From an uncultured Clostridia bacterium (GTDB taxonomy: Bacteria; Bacillota; Clostridia; TANB77; CAG-508), in NCBI GenBank assembly GCA_947627595.1, contig CANQWQ010000014.1, positions 1-38,215 of the forward strand: DNA of 38,215 nt, given 5' to 3'. Shown one piece after another: positions 37,227-38,215 of this stretch. Positions within the stretch are counted from its first letter, which is position 1. Every line of letters begins with the position of its first letter. Made by a program: the position numbers and the translations under genes. A model generated the notes under the pieces. That model was given only the letters and a program-made list of their open reading frames with translations, was not told the origin of the DNA and did not search any database.

Positions 37227-38215
37227 TGAAATTATTGATGCACGCATGTTGTGCGCCTTGTAGTGTATATTGTGTAGATACTTTAAGAGCAGAAGGAATT
37301 GAGCCAACTCTTTATTGGTTTAACCCAAATATTCATCCTTACACAGAATATAAAGCAAGGCGAGACTGTCTAAAAGAATATAGTAAAATGATGAATCTAG
37401 AGACTATATTTGAAGAAGATTATGGGTTAGACGAGTTTTGTAAAAATGTAGTAGACGATTTAGAGGGAAGATGCACAAAATATTGCTACCCAGTTAGATT
37501 AGATAAGACTTTTAAATTTGCCAAAGAAAATGGCTATGATACAGTTACAACAACACTTTTATATAGTATCTATCAGAATCACGAGTATATAAAATTGTTA
37601 TGTGAGAAATATTCAAAAGAATATGGAATTGACTTTTTATATAGAGATTTTAGAACCGGCTTTTGGGAAGGTCATGATAAAGCAAAGCAAGAGCTTGGCC
37701 TATATATGCAAAAATATTGTGGCTGTATCTTTTCTGAACAACAAATATTTATAACCCACACAAATACAAAGCCAAATTTACCAGAGGGATTCGAGTTTTT
37801 ACCAGTTAAAAGAAACATTATAATTAATAAAGAAAAAAATGATAAAAAGCAATATATAAATTTATTGCTTGAAGCAGATCCAAGTGAAAAGATGATAGAG
37901 AAATATTTAAAAGACGGAGATTTATTTGTTTTAAGATATAAAGATGATGTAGCGTGTATAGCAGTAGTAACAAAATTAGATAATGATACAGTAGAATTAA
38001 AAAATATAGTAACAAAAGAAGAATTTAGAGGAAAAGGTTATGCAAAAAAAATGATAAAATATCTAGCTGATAATTATAAACAAAGATATAAAAAAATGTT
38101 AGTTGGAACAACAGAAAATAATATACCATTCTATGTAAAACAGGGATTTGATAAATATGAAAAAACAATTAAGAATTTCTTTATAGATAATTATGAAAAA
38201 GAAATATGGGATGGA
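37226..38215 (+). CDS. queH: Epoxyqueuosine reductase QueH fused to a GNAT domain (3' end cut)
   Basis: An open frame of 330 codons running off the window. QueH region, about 1-190: [87 protein letters not shown] and KYCGCIFSEQQ. The CC, C, C-C and CGC cysteines bind the iron-sulfur cluster and metal for reduction of epoxyqueuosine to queuosine in tRNA. A GNAT acetyltransferase-like domain follows, about 215-330, with LFVLRYKDDVACIAVV, EEFRGKGYAKKMIKYLAD (acetyl-CoA-binding R-G-K-G-Y/A pattern) and NIPFYVKQGFDKYEKT. The GNAT substrate is unknown. The start overlaps the previous stop by one base. Confidence 0.92.
   Translation, partial: MKLLMHACCAPCSVYCVDTLRAEGIEPTLYWFNPNIHPYTEYKARRDCLKEYSKMMNLETIFEEDYGLDEFCKNVVDDLEGRCTKYCYPVRLDKTFKFAKENGYDTVTTTLLYSIYQNHEYIKLLCEKYSKEYGIDFLYRDFRTGFWEGHDKAKQELGLYMQKYCGCIFSEQQIFITHTNTKPNLPEGFEFLPVKRNIIINKEKNDKKQYINLLLEADPSEKMIEKYLKDGDLFVLRYKDDVACIAVVTKLDNDTVELKNIVTKEEFRGKGYAKKMIKYLADNYKQRYKKMLVGTTENNIPFYVKQGFDKYEKTIKNFFIDNYEKEIWDG

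Overview
The window is about 28-30% G+C and looks like a chromosomal piece of an anaerobic, spore-forming Clostridia-type Firmicute. Supporting signs are the infA-rpmJ-rpsM-rpsK-rpsD-rpoA-rplQ order, an alpha/beta-type small acid-soluble spore protein, a class III (glycyl radical) ribonucleotide reductase with its activase, formate-tetrahydrofolate ligase, an Asp23/AmaP/DUF2273 envelope-stress cluster, and AGA-dominated arginine usage. Nearly all genes lie on the + strand in tight operons.

Layout. 1-3485: end of the ribosomal protein/RNA polymerase alpha operon. 3599-4681: a small membrane-anchored protein and a CTP-type polyprenol/phytol kinase. 4690-5470: a foreign-looking island of about 54% G+C holding one minus-strand membrane protein gene with its own consensus promoter and GC-rich terminator. 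5573-8442: a leucine-rich-repeat protein with a degenerate transglutaminase-like domain, an S66 peptidase and the spore protein. 8676-20919: a long housekeeping run (rsmE, yloC, remA, gmk, priA, def, fmt, asp23-like genes, nusB, xseA, xseB, fhs). 20955-24407: a Crp/Fnr-type regulator divergent from nrdD-nrdG with a palindrome between them. 24537-33589: ftsY, a UPF0182 protein, pgsA, a GT-C-like membrane protein, ligA, a small protein and ruvB. 33601-37226: a large surface-glycan-type membrane protein and a UDP-galactopyranose-mutase-like flavoprotein. 37226-end: queH fused to a GNAT domain, cut by the window edge.

The main discovery candidate is a systematic +1 reading-frame shift at CGG codons. 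Five genes (priA three times, xseA, nrdG, ftsY and the membrane protein at 33601) are open and homologous to their families only if a single C is skipped. At all seven places the zero frame meets the codon CGG, and reading resumes as GGN (glycine) at a position where the known families have a conserved glycine (Walker A of PriA, the PriA arginine-finger motif, the XseA glycine triplet, the NrdG N-terminal motif, the FtsY GTPase motif). I located every CGG trinucleotide on the + strand and every CCG within the two native minus-strand genes. In native genes no CGG is read in frame as arginine: about 40 other CGGs all straddle codon boundaries, whereas CGT, CGA, CGC, AGA and AGG are used normally. 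The only in-frame CGG arginine codons are two in the high-G+C island gene, which breaks the host rule and so looks foreign. The simplest reading is that CGG has no normal decoding in this organism and acts as a frequent, efficient +1 frameshift (or CGGN four-base glycine) signal. The genetic consequence is seen directly in the sequence; the mechanism is inference.
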